Source: Mesorhizobium sp. C432A
Lineage (GTDB): Bacteria > Pseudomonadota > Alphaproteobacteria > Rhizobiales > Rhizobiaceae
Assembly: GCF_030323145.1 (NCBI RefSeq)
Contig: NZ_CP100470.1
Location: 3,575,001-3,639,000 of the forward strand
Length of the DNA stretch: 64,000 bases
Direction: 5' to 3'
A program made the translations under genes and the position numbers. This document shows, piece by piece, positions 1-9,507 of this stretch. Below the pieces are notes generated by a model. The model saw nothing but the letters and a program-made list of their open reading frames with translations. It was not told the origin of the DNA and did no database searches. The first letter of the stretch is position 1; each line of letters starts with the position of its first letter.

Positions 1-829
1 CGGCATCCGCCGGGGCATGGCCGGCCAGCCGGGCGGCGAGATAGCCGCCATTGAAGGAATCTCCGGCGCCGGTGGTGTCGACCGGGGTGGCGACATGCTG
101 GGCCGGAACCGGCTGCAGGGCTCCGCCAGTGGCGATCAGCGCGGGTTCCTCGCCATTCTTGACGACGACTTCGCCGACCAGTTTTCCGAACCGCTCGGCG
201 GTCGCTTGCGGTGCCGAGTCGCCAAACAGCATCTGCTCGTCGGGAAAGGTCGGCAGCGCGATGTCGGCGACGGCAAGCGCGTCGAGGATCGCGGCTTGCG
301 CCTCCTCGCGGCTCTGCCACAGGCGCGGCCGGTAGTTGGGGTCGAAAGCGACGAGCGAACCGGCAGCCCGCGCCTTGGCCACTTCTGCCAGCAACGTCTT
401 GCGCGCGGCGGCATCCAGAATTGCCAAGGTGATTCCGGAAAAATACACAAGCGCCTGGTTTTCAAGGCTTTTTGCCAAGGCGGCTGGATCCGAGGCAAGC
501 CGCCTGGCCGCCGCGTCGCTGCGCCAATAGGTGAAGGCGCGTTCGGCGCCGGTCAAGGTGATGGCGTAGAGGCCGGGCCGCGCGCCTGGGATGACCGGGC
601 TGGCGCCGATGCCGATGCCGTTTTCGGCGAAGAACGAAATCTGGCCCTGCGAGAAGGGATCGTCGCCGAAGGCGGAGACATAGGTCGCCGGCCGCTCGCC
701 GCTCAGCGCATGCAGCGCCCACAACGTGTTGAACGTGTCGCCGGCAAAGCCCATGCGCCAGTTCGGCCCGGCCTGGCCGGACAGCTCGAGCATGCATTCA
801 CCGATCGAAGCGACGCCGTCTGCTGCCAT
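1..829 (-). CDS. kdgK: 2-keto-3-deoxygluconate kinase (PfkB family), partial
   Basis: PfkB/ribokinase-family sugar kinase, read from ATG at 829 leftwards and cut by the window edge, so the last residues are missing. The protein begins MAADGVASIGECMLELSG and has the G-D-T-F-N early substrate-binding region, a mid-protein FDPNYRPRLW motif and, near the cut end, the PfkB signature DTTGAGDSFNGG with the catalytic Asp. FDPNYRPRLW and the sequence as a whole fit KdgK, which phosphorylates 2-keto-3-deoxygluconate in the cytoplasm to feed the Entner-Doudoroff route. Assignment to KdgK rather than another PfkB kinase rests on overall resemblance. Confidence 0.85.
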   Translation of the reverse strand, partial: MAADGVASIGECMLELSGQAGPNWRMGFAGDTFNTLWALHALSGERPATYVSAFGDDPFSQGQISFFAENGIGIGASPVIPGARPGLYAITLTGAERAFTYWRSDAAARRLASDPAALAKSLENQALVYFSGITLAILDAAARKTLLAEVAKARAAGSLVAFDPNYRPRLWQSREEAQAAILDALAVADIALPTFPDEQMLFGDSAPQATAERFGKLVGEVVVKNGEEPALIATGGALQPVPAQHVATPVDTTGAGDSFNGGYLAARLAGHAPADA

Positions 830-962
830 GTATCTGTCTCCGGACCAGTTCGCTGCTGTAGCTTTTTGCGGCCGGCAGCGCCATGCTTGGCGGCGGCGGT
901 TTTTTGCGCCAGAAGCGTTTTCCCACAGAAGCGGCGGGACGCGAATTGCTTCGCGAGACGTT

Positions 963-1427
963 ATGCCCAGAAGAGGAACCGGTTTGGCATCGATATGGCG
1001 TTATCTTCTTGCGGGCGTTGGTCTGGCCGCCTTGCTGGCTGGCATATTGGCGATCGTCTATCTGACCGCGCCGCAGTCGGCGCCGAGCCCCGATGTTTCG
1101 CGCTCGAAGAAGACGGCGAACGGCTTGTTTGTCGCCAGCATTCAGCCGGAACGCGGCGTTATCCGGCAAGGCGAACTGCAATCCTGGTTGCTGACCCTGA
1201 AGACGGTCAACGGCGATTCCGTGGAAGGTGCGGCGATCTCGGTGTCCGGCGGCATGCCGCAGCACAATCACGGCTTGCCGACCAGTCCGCAGGCGACCGA
1301 CTATCTTGGCGAGGGGCGCTACCGGATCGAGGGGCTCAAATTCACCATGAGCGGCGTGTGGCAGTTGCGCTTCGCCATTTCGGCGGCGGCCGGTTCCGAC
1401 ACGGTCGTCTTCAACGTGGTGCTGTGA
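963..1427 (+). CDS. FixH/YtkA-like membrane-anchored periplasmic protein
   Basis: A protein of 154 aa with one N-terminal membrane segment (about residues 11-32) and a small beta-type periplasmic domain. The motif GGMPQHNHGLPTSP and a closing region around GVWQLRF are typical of FixH/YtkA-like domains, which are often found next to MauG-type peroxidases or copper/haem proteins. The next gene starts 4 nt after its stop, so the two are co-transcribed. Upstream in-frame codons exist, but ATG 963 gives a sensible start just before the membrane segment. The function is not known; a role in helping or docking the di-haem peroxidase is an inference from position. Confidence 0.7.
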   Translation: MPRRGTGLASIWRYLLAGVGLAALLAGILAIVYLTAPQSAPSPDVSRSKKTANGLFVASIQPERGVIRQGELQSWLLTLKTVNGDSVEGAAISVSGGMPQHNHGLPTSPQATDYLGEGRYRIEGLKFTMSGVWQLRFAISAAAGSDTVVFNVVL

Positions 1428-1431
1428 GCGA

Positions 1432-2631
1432 ATGAGCCGCCTGTTGCGCCTTCTGGCATTGGCGGCGGTCGTGCTCGTTGCCGGCTGCGGCAAACCGGAT
1501 TTTTCCGATGCCGAGAAGAAGACCATCGCCTCGCTGGCGCTGAACACCTTGCCGGCGCTCAAACCCGACACCACCAACCGCTTCGCCGACGTGCCAGCCG
1601 CCGCCGCCCTGGGCTCCACTCTGTTCTTCGACCAGGGCATGAGCCGTGACGGGAACGTATCCTGCTCGACCTGCCACAAGATCGACCGGCAATTCCAGGA
1701 TGACCTGCCGCAATCCGTCGGCGTTGGCCGAACCAACAGGCGCTCGATGCCGCTGGCCGGCATTGCCCGCAATCCGTGGTTCTTCTGGGATGGACGGCGC
1801 GACAGCCTGTGGGCGCAGGCGCTGACGCCGCTGGAAAACCCGCTTGAGCAGGCGGGGAACCGCGCGGCCTTCGCGCATTACATCCAGAAGCGGTTCGGCG
1901 AGCGCTATGAGCGCATCTTCGGGCCACTGCCGGATCTTTCCGCCGTGCCGGCCAACGCCAGCCCGCTCGGCAGTGAGGCCGAGCAGGCGGCGTGGAAGGC
2001 AATGACCGCGGCCCAAATGGACGACGTCAACCGCGTCTTTTCCAACATCGGCAAGGCGATCGCCGCCTTCGAACGGTCGATCGAACCGGCACAGACGCGC
2101 TTTGACCGCTTTGCCATCGATCTTGTGTCAGGCGCCAAGCCGAAAGCCGACGATGCCTTTTCGCAGGAGGAGATGCTCGGGCTGAAACTGTTCATCGGCA
2201 AGGCCAATTGCGTCACCTGCCATAACGGCCCGCGCTTCACCGACAACGCTTTCCACAACACCGGCGTGCGGCCGGTCAGGGATTTGCCATTGGATCGCGG
2301 CCGTTTCGATGCGGTGGCCCAGGTTCAGGCCGACCCATTCAACTGCTTCGGCGCCTTCCGCGATGGCGACGCCGGCGCCTGCGGAGAACTGCGCTTCATC
2401 GTCAAGGCAGCACCCGAACTGATGCGTGCCTACAAGACGCCGTCGCTGCGGGGCGCGGCGACACGGCCGCCCTATATGCATGCCGGACAGTTCTCCACGC
2501 TGGAGGAGGTGGTGGCGCACTACGCGAAGGCGGAGGCGGCCGTTGAAGGCACCTCCGAAGTGCACCCGTTGCAACTGTCGGACCGCGAACGCGCGGCGCT
2601 GGTGGCGTTTTTGAAGACGCTGTCGGAGTGA
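1432..2631 (+). CDS. MauG/cytochrome c peroxidase family di-haem lipoprotein
   Basis: 399 aa. The N-terminus is a lipoprotein signal ending at a lipobox (VAGC, Cys19). Two CxxCH haem c sites are visible, C78-S-T-C-H82 and C260-V-T-C-H264, as in bacterial di-haem cytochrome c peroxidases and MauG. The first haem site is followed by the Q-F-Q-D region and a WDGRRDSL motif typical of the family. It should act in the periplasm, tethered to a membrane, either reducing peroxide or modifying a partner protein. It forms a two-gene unit with the preceding FixH-like gene. Whether it is a classical peroxidase or a MauG-type modifying enzyme cannot be decided from sequence. Confidence 0.85.
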   Translation: MSRLLRLLALAAVVLVAGCGKPDFSDAEKKTIASLALNTLPALKPDTTNRFADVPAAAALGSTLFFDQGMSRDGNVSCSTCHKIDRQFQDDLPQSVGVGRTNRRSMPLAGIARNPWFFWDGRRDSLWAQALTPLENPLEQAGNRAAFAHYIQKRFGERYERIFGPLPDLSAVPANASPLGSEAEQAAWKAMTAAQMDDVNRVFSNIGKAIAAFERSIEPAQTRFDRFAIDLVSGAKPKADDAFSQEEMLGLKLFIGKANCVTCHNGPRFTDNAFHNTGVRPVRDLPLDRGRFDAVAQVQADPFNCFGAFRDGDAGACGELRFIVKAAPELMRAYKTPSLRGAATRPPYMHAGQFSTLEEVVAHYAKAEAAVEGTSEVHPLQLSDRERAALVAFLKTLSE

Positions 2632-2632
2632 G

Positions 2633-3094
2633 CTAGCGATCCTTCACCGTCTCCATGGCCACGAAGGTCGAGGTCTGCGCAACATGCGGCAGTGCCGAGA
2701 TGCGCTCGCCGAGCACGCGGCGATAGGCGGCGATGTCGGTGGTACGGACTTTCAGGAGATAATCGAAGCTCGACGCCATCATGTGGCACTGCTCGATCTC
2801 CGGCACGGCCTGCACCGCGCGATTGAAAGCATCGAGCGCGGCCGAGCGTGTGTCCGACAGTTTGACCTGGACGAAGGCGACATGGCCTTCGCCCATGCGC
2901 TCGCGATCGATGATCGCCTGATAGCCCCTGATATAGCCGTCCTTCTCCAGGCGCTTCACCCGCGCCTGCACCGGCGTCTTCGACAGGCCGACCTTGCCGG
3001 CCAGTCCAGACATGGATAGCCGCCCGTCGCGCGCCAGCGCCGACAGGATGTTTCTGTCGATGCGGTCCAATTGGTCTTCTGTCACGGATATCAT
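2633..3094 (-). CDS. putR: Lrp/AsnC family regulator of proline catabolism
   Basis: 153 aa with an N-terminal winged helix-turn-helix (LDRIDRNILSALARDGRLS, then a recognition helix around SKTPVQARVKRLE) and a C-terminal RAM ligand-binding domain. It is divergent from putA, with a 156-bp shared intergenic region. In Agrobacterium and Rhodobacter the gene in this position is PutR, a proline-responsive activator of putA. The intergenic region is AT-richer (around 3105-3130) and is the likely PutR operator/promoter, but no exact site could be defined by eye. Confidence 0.88.
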   Translation of the reverse strand: MISVTEDQLDRIDRNILSALARDGRLSMSGLAGKVGLSKTPVQARVKRLEKDGYIRGYQAIIDRERMGEGHVAFVQVKLSDTRSAALDAFNRAVQAVPEIEQCHMMASSFDYLLKVRTTDIAAYRRVLGERISALPHVAQTSTFVAMETVKDR

Positions 3095-3250
3095 AGTCCA
3101 CCTGATAACGATTCAACCGTAATGATAGACCGATCGGCCTGCCATGTCGATTTCTTTGGACCGGCCGAAAATGCGGCTCTGTGCTAGCTTGCGCCATTCG
3201 GTCCGGCGACCGCCGGCCCGCTCCCAGATGCTTGCTCAGCAGGGACCGCC

Positions 3251-6200
3251 ATGCCGCTCGACACCATTCGCCAGCAGATCCGCGCCAACTACCTGCCCGA
3301 CGAAGACGCGGCTGTGAAGCGCCTGGCTGCGGCGACAGAACTTTCGGCCGATGACCGCAAAGCCGTCTCGGCCCGTGCCGCGGATCTGGTGCGCGCGGTG
3401 CGCGGCTCGTCCGACCCGCGGCTGATGGAGGTTTTTCTCTCGGCCTACGGCCTCTCCACCAAGGAAGGCGTGGCGCTGATGTGCCTGGCCGAGGCACTGC
3501 TGCGCGTGCCTGACACCGAGACCATGGACGACCTGATCGCCGACAAGATCGCACCGCATGACTGGTCGGCGCATTCGGGCGGTTCGAGCTCGATCTTCGT
3601 CAACGCCTCGACCTGGGCGCTGATGCTGACCGGCCGTGTGCTCGACGAAGGCGAGGGCGGCATTGAAGGCACGCTGCGCTCGATGGTTCGCCGGCTGGGC
3701 GAGCCGGTTATCCGCAAGGCGGTCGCCGCCGCCATGCGCGAAATGGGCGAGCAGTTCGTGCTCGGCCGCACCATTGCGGAAGCCGTCAAGCGCGGCAAGT
3801 CGATGATCCAGAAAGGTTATCTCTATTCCTTCGACATGCTGGGCGAGGCCGCCCGCACCGAGGCCGACGCGCTGCGCTACCTCAAAGCCTATGCCGATGC
3901 GATCTCCTCGCTCGATTCAGGCTCCAACGGTCCCGATATCCGCCAGAACCACGGCATCTCGGTCAAACTGTCGGCGCTGCATCCGCGCTACGAAGAGGCA
4001 CAGAAGGAAAAGATGCTGCCGGTGATGGCCGAGCGGCTGCTGTCGCTGGCGCTGGCCGCACGCCATTCGCGCATGGGCCTCAATATCGACGCCGAGGAGG
4101 CCGACCGGCTCGACCTGTCGCTCGACGTCATCGAGCGTGTGTTGTCCGAGCCGGAGCTTGCCGGCTGGAATGGCTTTGGCGTCGTCGTCCAGGCCTACGG
4201 CCCGCGCGCGGCCTTCACCATCGACTGGCTCTATGCGCTGGCGAAAAAGTACGACCGCAACATCATGGTGCGGCTGGTCAAGGGCGCCTATTGGGACACC
4301 GAGATCAAGCGGGCACAGACGCTCGGGCTTTCCGGCTACCCTGTCTTCACCCGCAAGGCCAACACCGATGTTTCCTACATGGCCTGCGCCAGGAAGTTGC
4401 TGTCGATGACCGACCGCATCTATCCGCAATTCGCCACGCACAACGCCCATACAGTCGCTGCCGTCCTGTCGATGGCTGACAACCGTGACGCTTTCGAATT
4501 CCAGCGCCTGCACGGCATGGGCGAGGCGCTGCATGAGACGGTGCGCCAGGCCGAAGGCACGCGCTGCCGCATCTATGCGCCGGTCGGCGCGCACTCCGAC
4601 CTCTTGGCTTATCTGGTGCGACGTCTGCTGGAGAATGGCGCCAACTCCTCCTTCGTTCATCAGCTCACCGATGAGGATGTCGAGCCGGAGGATATTGCGC
4701 GCGATCCGCTCGAGACGGTCGAGAGCCAGGGCTCCGCCGCCAATCCGGCAATCGCTCGTCCGGCGACGATCTTCGGCACTGGGCGGCGCAATTCGAAGGG
4801 ATTCGACATCACCGACCCGGTGACGCTGGCGGCGATCGACAAGGCCAAGGCGGCCTTTGCCGGGCCCGAGCGCTGGCATGCCAAGCCGATCACGCGCGCC
4901 GCCGGCTACGGCAAGCAGCGCCCGGTGGTCAATCCGGCAAAGCCTGCCGAGATCGTCGGCACGGTCGCCGAAGCCGCTGCCAAGCAGGTAGCGACCGCGG
5001 TGCGCTTCGCGGTGGAGGCGCAGCCGGCCTGGGCAAAACGCCCCGTCGCCGAGCGCGCCGCCATCATCAACCGCGCGGCCGACCTCTATGAGGCCAACGC
5101 GGTCGAGTTCTTTGCGCTGGCTACCAGGGAAGCCGGCAAGTCGCTGGCCGACGGCGTGGCCGAAGTGCGCGAAGCTGTCGACTTCCTGCGCTACTACGCT
5201 GCCCAAGCGGCCAACAACGAAGCGGGCACCGAGGCACGCGGCGCGATCGTGTGCATTTCGCCGTGGAATTTCCCGCTCGCCATCTTCACCGGCCAGATCG
5301 CGGCAGCGCTCGTCACCGGCAATTCGGTCATCGCCAAGCCAGCCGAACAGACCCCGCTGATCGCCTTCCGCGCCGTCGAGCTGCTGCGCGAGGCCGGCGT
5401 GCCGGAAGATGTCATCCAGCTTCTGCCGGGCGACGGTCCGTCGGTCGGCGGACCGCTAACTGCGGATCCGCGCATTGCCGGCGTCTGCTTCACCGGCTCG
5501 ACCGAGGTTGCAAAGCTGATCGAGAAGCAACTGGCCGAGACGGCCGCGCCGGACGCCATGCTGATCGCCGAGACCGGCGGTCTCAATGCCATGATCGTCG
5601 ATTCCACAGCACTGCCCGAACAGGCGGTGCGCGACATACTGGCATCGGCTTTCCAGAGTGCAGGCCAGCGCTGTTCGGCGCTTCGCGTGCTCTACGTGCA
5701 AAAGGATGTCGAGAAGAAGATGCTGGAGATGCTGAAGGGCGCCATGGAAGCGCTCACCATCGGCGATCCCTGGCAGATTTCGACCGATGTCGGGCCGGTC
5801 ATCGATGACGAGGCGCAGAACTCGATCCGCGAGTATTGCACCAAAATGGGGCTGCAGGGCCGGCTGATCGCCAAGCTCGAAGCACCCAAAGATGGCCGCT
5901 TCGTTGCGCCGCATGTGTTCCGGGTCAAAGGCATCGAGGAGATGGAGCGCGAAGTGTTCGGTCCGGTGCTGCATGTCGCCAGCTTCGACGCCGACGGGAT
6001 CGACGCCGTCATCGCCGCCATCAACCGCAAAGGCTATGGCCTGACCTTCGGCCTGCACACCCGCATCGAAGGCCGCGTCCAGCATTTCGTCGACGGCATC
6101 CATGCCGGCAACATCTATGTCAACCGCAACCAGATCGGCGCCGTCGTCGGCTCGCAGCCCTTTGGCGGCGAGGGGCTTTCGGGCACCGGGCCGAAGGCCG

Positions 6201-6859
6201 GCGGGCCGCATTATCTCCGGCGGTTCCGCAAGGGGCCGGAGGCGGGCACGGAGATTGCCGAGGGCCACAAGGTGACGGCGACCGAACTGGCCGACAATCT
6301 GCCCGATCCGACGCTTGGCGGCTGGTCGACGCGGCCGGACCGCATCGCCATTTTGAGAAAGCATCTGCGCGGCAAGGGCGCTGCAGCGATCGGCGCTGCA
6401 GCCGCCATCGATTTCGGCCAGGTCGACCTGCCGGGACCGACCGGCGAGGCCAACACGCTGTCGCTGTCGCCGCGCGGCCGGGTGCTGTGCCTCGGTCCGG
6501 ACGCCGAAACGCTGCTTGCCCAGACGATCCAGGCGCTGGCCGCCGGCAATGCGGTGCTGGCCGTGGCGCCGGGCGCGCCGGCAGCACTGTCGGCGCTGAC
6601 CGGCAAGGGGTTGCCGCTGGCGGCCATAGACGGTCGGCCAGACCCAGTCGAAGCGCGTTCGCTGCGCGTCGATGTCGTCGCCTTCTCGGGCAGGCCCGAG
6701 GCGGCGCGGATCGTGCGCAAGGTCATTGCCGACCGCGGCGGGCCGATCGTGCCGCTGGTCAGCGAGGTGCTCAACCCGGCGGCCTATGCGCATGAACGCG
6801 CTGTCTGCGTCGACACCACGGCTGCCGGCGGCAATGCCAGCCTGCTCGCGGCGGCCTAG
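3251..6859 (+). CDS. putA: bifunctional proline dehydrogenase / P5C dehydrogenase
   Basis: 1202 aa. Proline is oxidised to glutamate in two steps. The N-terminal half is the FAD-dependent proline dehydrogenase barrel (for example VRLVKGAYWD and the YRIYAPVG-like stretch RIYAPVGAHSDLLAYLVRRL). The C-terminal half, from about residue 550, is an aldehyde dehydrogenase with the FTGSTEVAK and ETGG motifs and the catalytic Cys at residue 808 (GQRCSALR). The protein lacks the N-terminal ribbon-helix-helix DNA-binding domain of enteric PutA, which fits regulation by the divergent PutR. About 200 C-terminal residues beyond the ALDH domain form the usual cap of long PutA proteins. Confidence 0.97.
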   Translation: MPLDTIRQQIRANYLPDEDAAVKRLAAATELSADDRKAVSARAADLVRAVRGSSDPRLMEVFLSAYGLSTKEGVALMCLAEALLRVPDTETMDDLIADKIAPHDWSAHSGGSSSIFVNASTWALMLTGRVLDEGEGGIEGTLRSMVRRLGEPVIRKAVAAAMREMGEQFVLGRTIAEAVKRGKSMIQKGYLYSFDMLGEAARTEADALRYLKAYADAISSLDSGSNGPDIRQNHGISVKLSALHPRYEEAQKEKMLPVMAERLLSLALAARHSRMGLNIDAEEADRLDLSLDVIERVLSEPELAGWNGFGVVVQAYGPRAAFTIDWLYALAKKYDRNIMVRLVKGAYWDTEIKRAQTLGLSGYPVFTRKANTDVSYMACARKLLSMTDRIYPQFATHNAHTVAAVLSMADNRDAFEFQRLHGMGEALHETVRQAEGTRCRIYAPVGAHSDLLAYLVRRLLENGANSSFVHQLTDEDVEPEDIARDPLETVESQGSAANPAIARPATIFGTGRRNSKGFDITDPVTLAAIDKAKAAFAGPERWHAKPITRAAGYGKQRPVVNPAKPAEIVGTVAEAAAKQVATAVRFAVEAQPAWAKRPVAERAAIINRAADLYEANAVEFFALATREAGKSLADGVAEVREAVDFLRYYAAQAANNEAGTEARGAIVCISPWNFPLAIFTGQIAAALVTGNSVIAKPAEQTPLIAFRAVELLREAGVPEDVIQLLPGDGPSVGGPLTADPRIAGVCFTGSTEVAKLIEKQLAETAAPDAMLIAETGGLNAMIVDSTALPEQAVRDILASAFQSAGQRCSALRVLYVQKDVEKKMLEMLKGAMEALTIGDPWQISTDVGPVIDDEAQNSIREYCTKMGLQGRLIAKLEAPKDGRFVAPHVFRVKGIEEMEREVFGPVLHVASFDADGIDAVIAAINRKGYGLTFGLHTRIEGRVQHFVDGIHAGNIYVNRNQIGAVVGSQPFGGEGLSGTGPKAGGPHYLRRFRKGPEAGTEIAEGHKVTATELADNLPDPTLGGWSTRPDRIAILRKHLRGKGAAAIGAAAAIDFGQVDLPGPTGEANTLSLSPRGRVLCLGPDAETLLAQTIQALAAGNAVLAVAPGAPAALSALTGKGLPLAAIDGRPDPVEARSLRVDVVAFSGRPEAARIVRKVIADRGGPIVPLVSEVLNPAAYAHERAVCVDTTAAGGNASLLAAA

Positions 6860-6946
6860 GGGGCTTTTCGCGGCTCGCTTGCCTGCGTCGGGTTGCAAGG
6901 GTATGCGCAAGGGATAGAGAGCAACTCGAGCGGGGCAGCCGAACAG

Positions 6947-8011
6947 ATGGAAGACACGTCCCGACCGTTTGAGCTGCCGCGCGTGGCGGTGGTCATCACT
7001 TGCTTCAACTATCGGCCGTACGTCGAACAGGCGATCCGCTCGGTGCTTGCGCAGACCTACCGGAATTGGGAATGCGTCATCGTCGACGATGCCTCGACGG
7101 ACGGCTCGGCCGACCATGTCCGACAGCTTCTAAGGGATATAGACGACCCGCGCCTGCGCCTGTTGGCGCGCACGGAGAATGGCGGCCAGACCGCGGGATT
7201 CCGCGACGGCTTTGCCGCAACCGACGCGCCCTTCGTCGCGTTTCTCGACGCCGATGACGTGTGGCTGCCGGATTTTCTCCTCGCGCATCTGTCCGCCCAC
7301 CTCAACACGACGCATTCGGCCGCACTGTCGAGTTCCGATGTGTTCCTTGTCGATGGCGACGGCACCTTGCTGGGCGGTACCTTCCTTGCCTTGCGCAAAC
7401 CGCGGTCCGGAGCGGATCGCAGTGGCGTCGCCATCGCGCCCGGTGGCCGGCTTGCCGGCATGGCGCCCGGGATCGCCTACGCATCGGAGCATCCGGTAAC
7501 CTATTTCACACCTGCGGTGACGGGCTGGCTGTGGTCGCAATGCTCGGCGATCATGTACCGGCGTGGCGCGCTGGAACCGGTATTGTCCTTCCCGTTCAAG
7601 GCCAAGGTCGGGACGGATTATCTGACGGCGACACTCGCGCACCAGGCCGGCGGCAGCCTCATCCTGTCAGAAGGTCTCGGCCTCTATCGCCTGCATGGCT
7701 CCAACCTGTCCACCGGAACTGCCTTTGCTGGCGGCAATGTGCGGCAAACGCCTGCATACAGGAGCTACAGGAGCGTGTTGGCGGCGGATGCCGCAGACTA
7801 TTTGCTGGCGAATTCTGCCTGGCTCAGCGATCTCAACGGGCGCAATTTCATACCTGCATTCCTGACGCAGCATGTGCGCCAGTTCCCGGAGTTGGCCGGT
7901 GATCCGCGGTTGGCGCGCTACCTGACACGCGGACAGCCCTGGCGGCGGCTGCGCCTGCACATTGCCCAGTGGCTTCGGCGACTGGGCGGCCGGAATTCAA
8001 CCGGAACCTGA
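6947..8011 (+). CDS. glycosyltransferase family 2
   Basis: 354 aa from ATG 6947; an in-frame codon at 6893 is less likely. The N-terminus carries the GT-A fold start VVITCFNYRPYVEQAIRSVL, then VIVDDASTDGS and the FLDADDVW motif with the DxD metal/nucleotide-sugar site. No membrane segments are obvious, so it is probably a cytoplasmic or peripheral enzyme that transfers a sugar to a surface polysaccharide or lipid. No polysaccharide genes lie next to it, so donor and acceptor are unknown. Confidence 0.85.
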   Translation: MEDTSRPFELPRVAVVITCFNYRPYVEQAIRSVLAQTYRNWECVIVDDASTDGSADHVRQLLRDIDDPRLRLLARTENGGQTAGFRDGFAATDAPFVAFLDADDVWLPDFLLAHLSAHLNTTHSAALSSSDVFLVDGDGTLLGGTFLALRKPRSGADRSGVAIAPGGRLAGMAPGIAYASEHPVTYFTPAVTGWLWSQCSAIMYRRGALEPVLSFPFKAKVGTDYLTATLAHQAGGSLILSEGLGLYRLHGSNLSTGTAFAGGNVRQTPAYRSYRSVLAADAADYLLANSAWLSDLNGRNFIPAFLTQHVRQFPELAGDPRLARYLTRGQPWRRLRLHIAQWLRRLGGRNSTGT

Positions 8012-8056
8012 CGGCATCTGCCCGTCGTCAGATCTCGTCGACGGGTGAAATCTCAA

Positions 8057-8371
8057 TCAGGCGCCTTCGACGACCGAAAAGCCTTCGAACTGCGGATGGC
8101 CGAGATAGTGCACCTTCGACGTGCCGGCGTTGCGGTGGGCGGCGCGAAAATTCTCGGATTTGGTCCAGGCGACGAAATCCTCATGGCTTGCCCACACCGT
8201 GTGCGAGGCAAACAGCGTGTAACCCTCGGCCTCGTTGACCGGGCCGCGCAGCAAGTGGAATTCTCTGAAGCCTTTCATCTCCGAGAGGCTCGAATCGCGG
8301 TTCTTCCAGACATCCTCGAAAGCGGTCTCCGAGCCGTTCTGGACCTTGAAGCGGTTCATGGCGATGTACAT
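8057..8371 (-). CDS. hmuQ: haem-degrading monooxygenase (IsdG/HmuQ type, ABM domain)
   Basis: 104 aa, start chosen at ATG 8371 because an AGAGGAAG ribosome site lies just upstream; a longer reading to 8455 has no such support. It is a small antibiotic-biosynthesis-monooxygenase fold protein. The Asn-Trp-His triad of IsdG-type haem oxygenases is present as N6, W69 and H79, with the same 10-residue Trp-His spacing as IsdG. It lies at the end of the haem-uptake cluster, downstream of tonB, so it is a good candidate for cytoplasmic haem breakdown to release iron, as shown for HmuQ of Bradyrhizobium. Confidence 0.8.
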   Translation of the reverse strand: MYIAMNRFKVQNGSETAFEDVWKNRDSSLSEMKGFREFHLLRGPVNEAEGYTLFASHTVWASHEDFVAWTKSENFRAAHRNAGTSKVHYLGHPQFEGFSVVEGA

Positions 8372-8421
8372 TGGGCTTCCTCTTGAATTGATGGACGATT
8401 TGGCGAAGGTCTGCGAGCTGG

Positions 8422-9330
8422 TTAAAACGGACCGATCCGCGCCCTGAACACCCAACTTGATAATCCGGTCTCGGGTGGAATGGGCGGGAACGGGGCTTGC
8501 TGGCGCACCAGTTTCAAAGCGAATTGGTCTAGTTCGGCAGACCCTGAACTTTCGACAAGCTGCAAGTCGCTGACGCTGCCGTCGGCCATGACGACGAAAT
8601 AGACCCTGGCATTGTTGCGAGCCTTGGCTTGAATTTCCTTCGAAACGCGCCGGTTAGCGCGGGCAAGCTTCTTTTGAATTTCACCGCCGTAACGAGATTC
8701 CATCGCATTGCCAGCCGCGTCCTGGTTTTTACCCTTGCTGGCAACCGCCGGTGCGTCGCGTTCTTCGCCATCTGCCGCACCGCGGGTATCTCCAGATCCG
8801 GCTGGAGGGGTCGGCCGCGGGCTCGGGACTGGTGGTTTGGCAGCAGGCAAATCAACGGCGGGCTCGTCGGCGGGCGGTGCCTCTGAACTTTGCGTTTGAA
8901 CCCCTGGCGGAGTCGACGTCTCAGCGCTTGGGGCGACAGTTTGATCATTCGGGATGGCGGCCGTCAGTGTATCTGGCGCGGCGGTCGCCTGTTCGGCGGC
9001 TTCCGGCGCAGGCTTGGGCGCCGCCGGCTCCTTTACCGGTTGAGGCGCCTCGGTCGGCGGCACGGGTCGAACGGCCTCGGGCTTGGCCGGCCGCGGATCG
9101 GTTACCAAGGTAACATCGACCGCGTCGGGAGCCTGGCTGTCCAAGGCGCTGCCGACCACCTCGGCGCCCGATTGCTCGGTGCCTTCGGATTGTATCGCGT
9201 TACTGGAATCGAATGTCCCTGCGGGTCCGATGAAGAACGCCGCTGCGGCAGCGGCATGGAGCAGGCAGGACGCGACGATCGCCACAGTCCATTTGCGGTC
9301 CGCGGCTGCCGGCTGTGCGAGCTCGTCCAT
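8422..9330 (-). CDS. tonB: TonB family energy-transducing protein
   Basis: 302 aa. Residues about 12-36 form the single N-terminal membrane anchor. A long Pro/Ala-rich periplasmic spacer follows (many AP, PP and KP pairs, about residues 85-190), then a C-terminal TonB domain with the ARVYFVVMADGSVSDLQLVE core and PFPPIPPE. It should couple the proton-motive force via ExbBD to the haem receptor encoded two genes upstream. No exbB/exbD genes are in the window. In Rhizobium leguminosarum, too, tonB lies beside the haem genes. Confidence 0.9.
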   Translation of the reverse strand: MDELAQPAAADRKWTVAIVASCLLHAAAAAAFFIGPAGTFDSSNAIQSEGTEQSGAEVVGSALDSQAPDAVDVTLVTDPRPAKPEAVRPVPPTEAPQPVKEPAAPKPAPEAAEQATAAPDTLTAAIPNDQTVAPSAETSTPPGVQTQSSEAPPADEPAVDLPAAKPPVPSPRPTPPAGSGDTRGAADGEERDAPAVASKGKNQDAAGNAMESRYGGEIQKKLARANRRVSKEIQAKARNNARVYFVVMADGSVSDLQLVESSGSAELDQFALKLVRQQAPFPPIPPETGLSSWVFRARIGPF

Positions 9331-9507
9331 CGTAATCGCCGGTTCGTTGCCGGCGTCGGGGAGGGGGTGATGTCCTGCATGGTTCGCGGCGAGACCTGCC
9401 GCGAGCGGGGTGGGATTGTCAAATCAAGATCGGTTGCCGGCCATGACGGCGGAGCTGCGACGGGTCGTGTCGCATTGTCGTGCAGGAAGGCGGGATGCAG
9501 GCCCACC

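Noticed and set aside
17..1435. Long plus-strand open frame opposite the kinase gene
   Set aside because: It is the shadow of kdgK on the other strand and runs through the FixH-like gene; its product is Arg/Gly-rich with no family pattern.
3095..3250. Exact PutR operator
   Set aside because: The divergent region is AT-rich, but no repeat clear enough to name as the site was found.
3917..5206. 429-codon minus-strand frame opposite putA
   Set aside because: Same reason; product is low-complexity and rich in Arg, Gly and His.
5456..7117. 553-codon minus-strand frame opposite putA
   Set aside because: High GC third positions of putA keep the opposite frame open; putA is certain and the shadow shows no domain.
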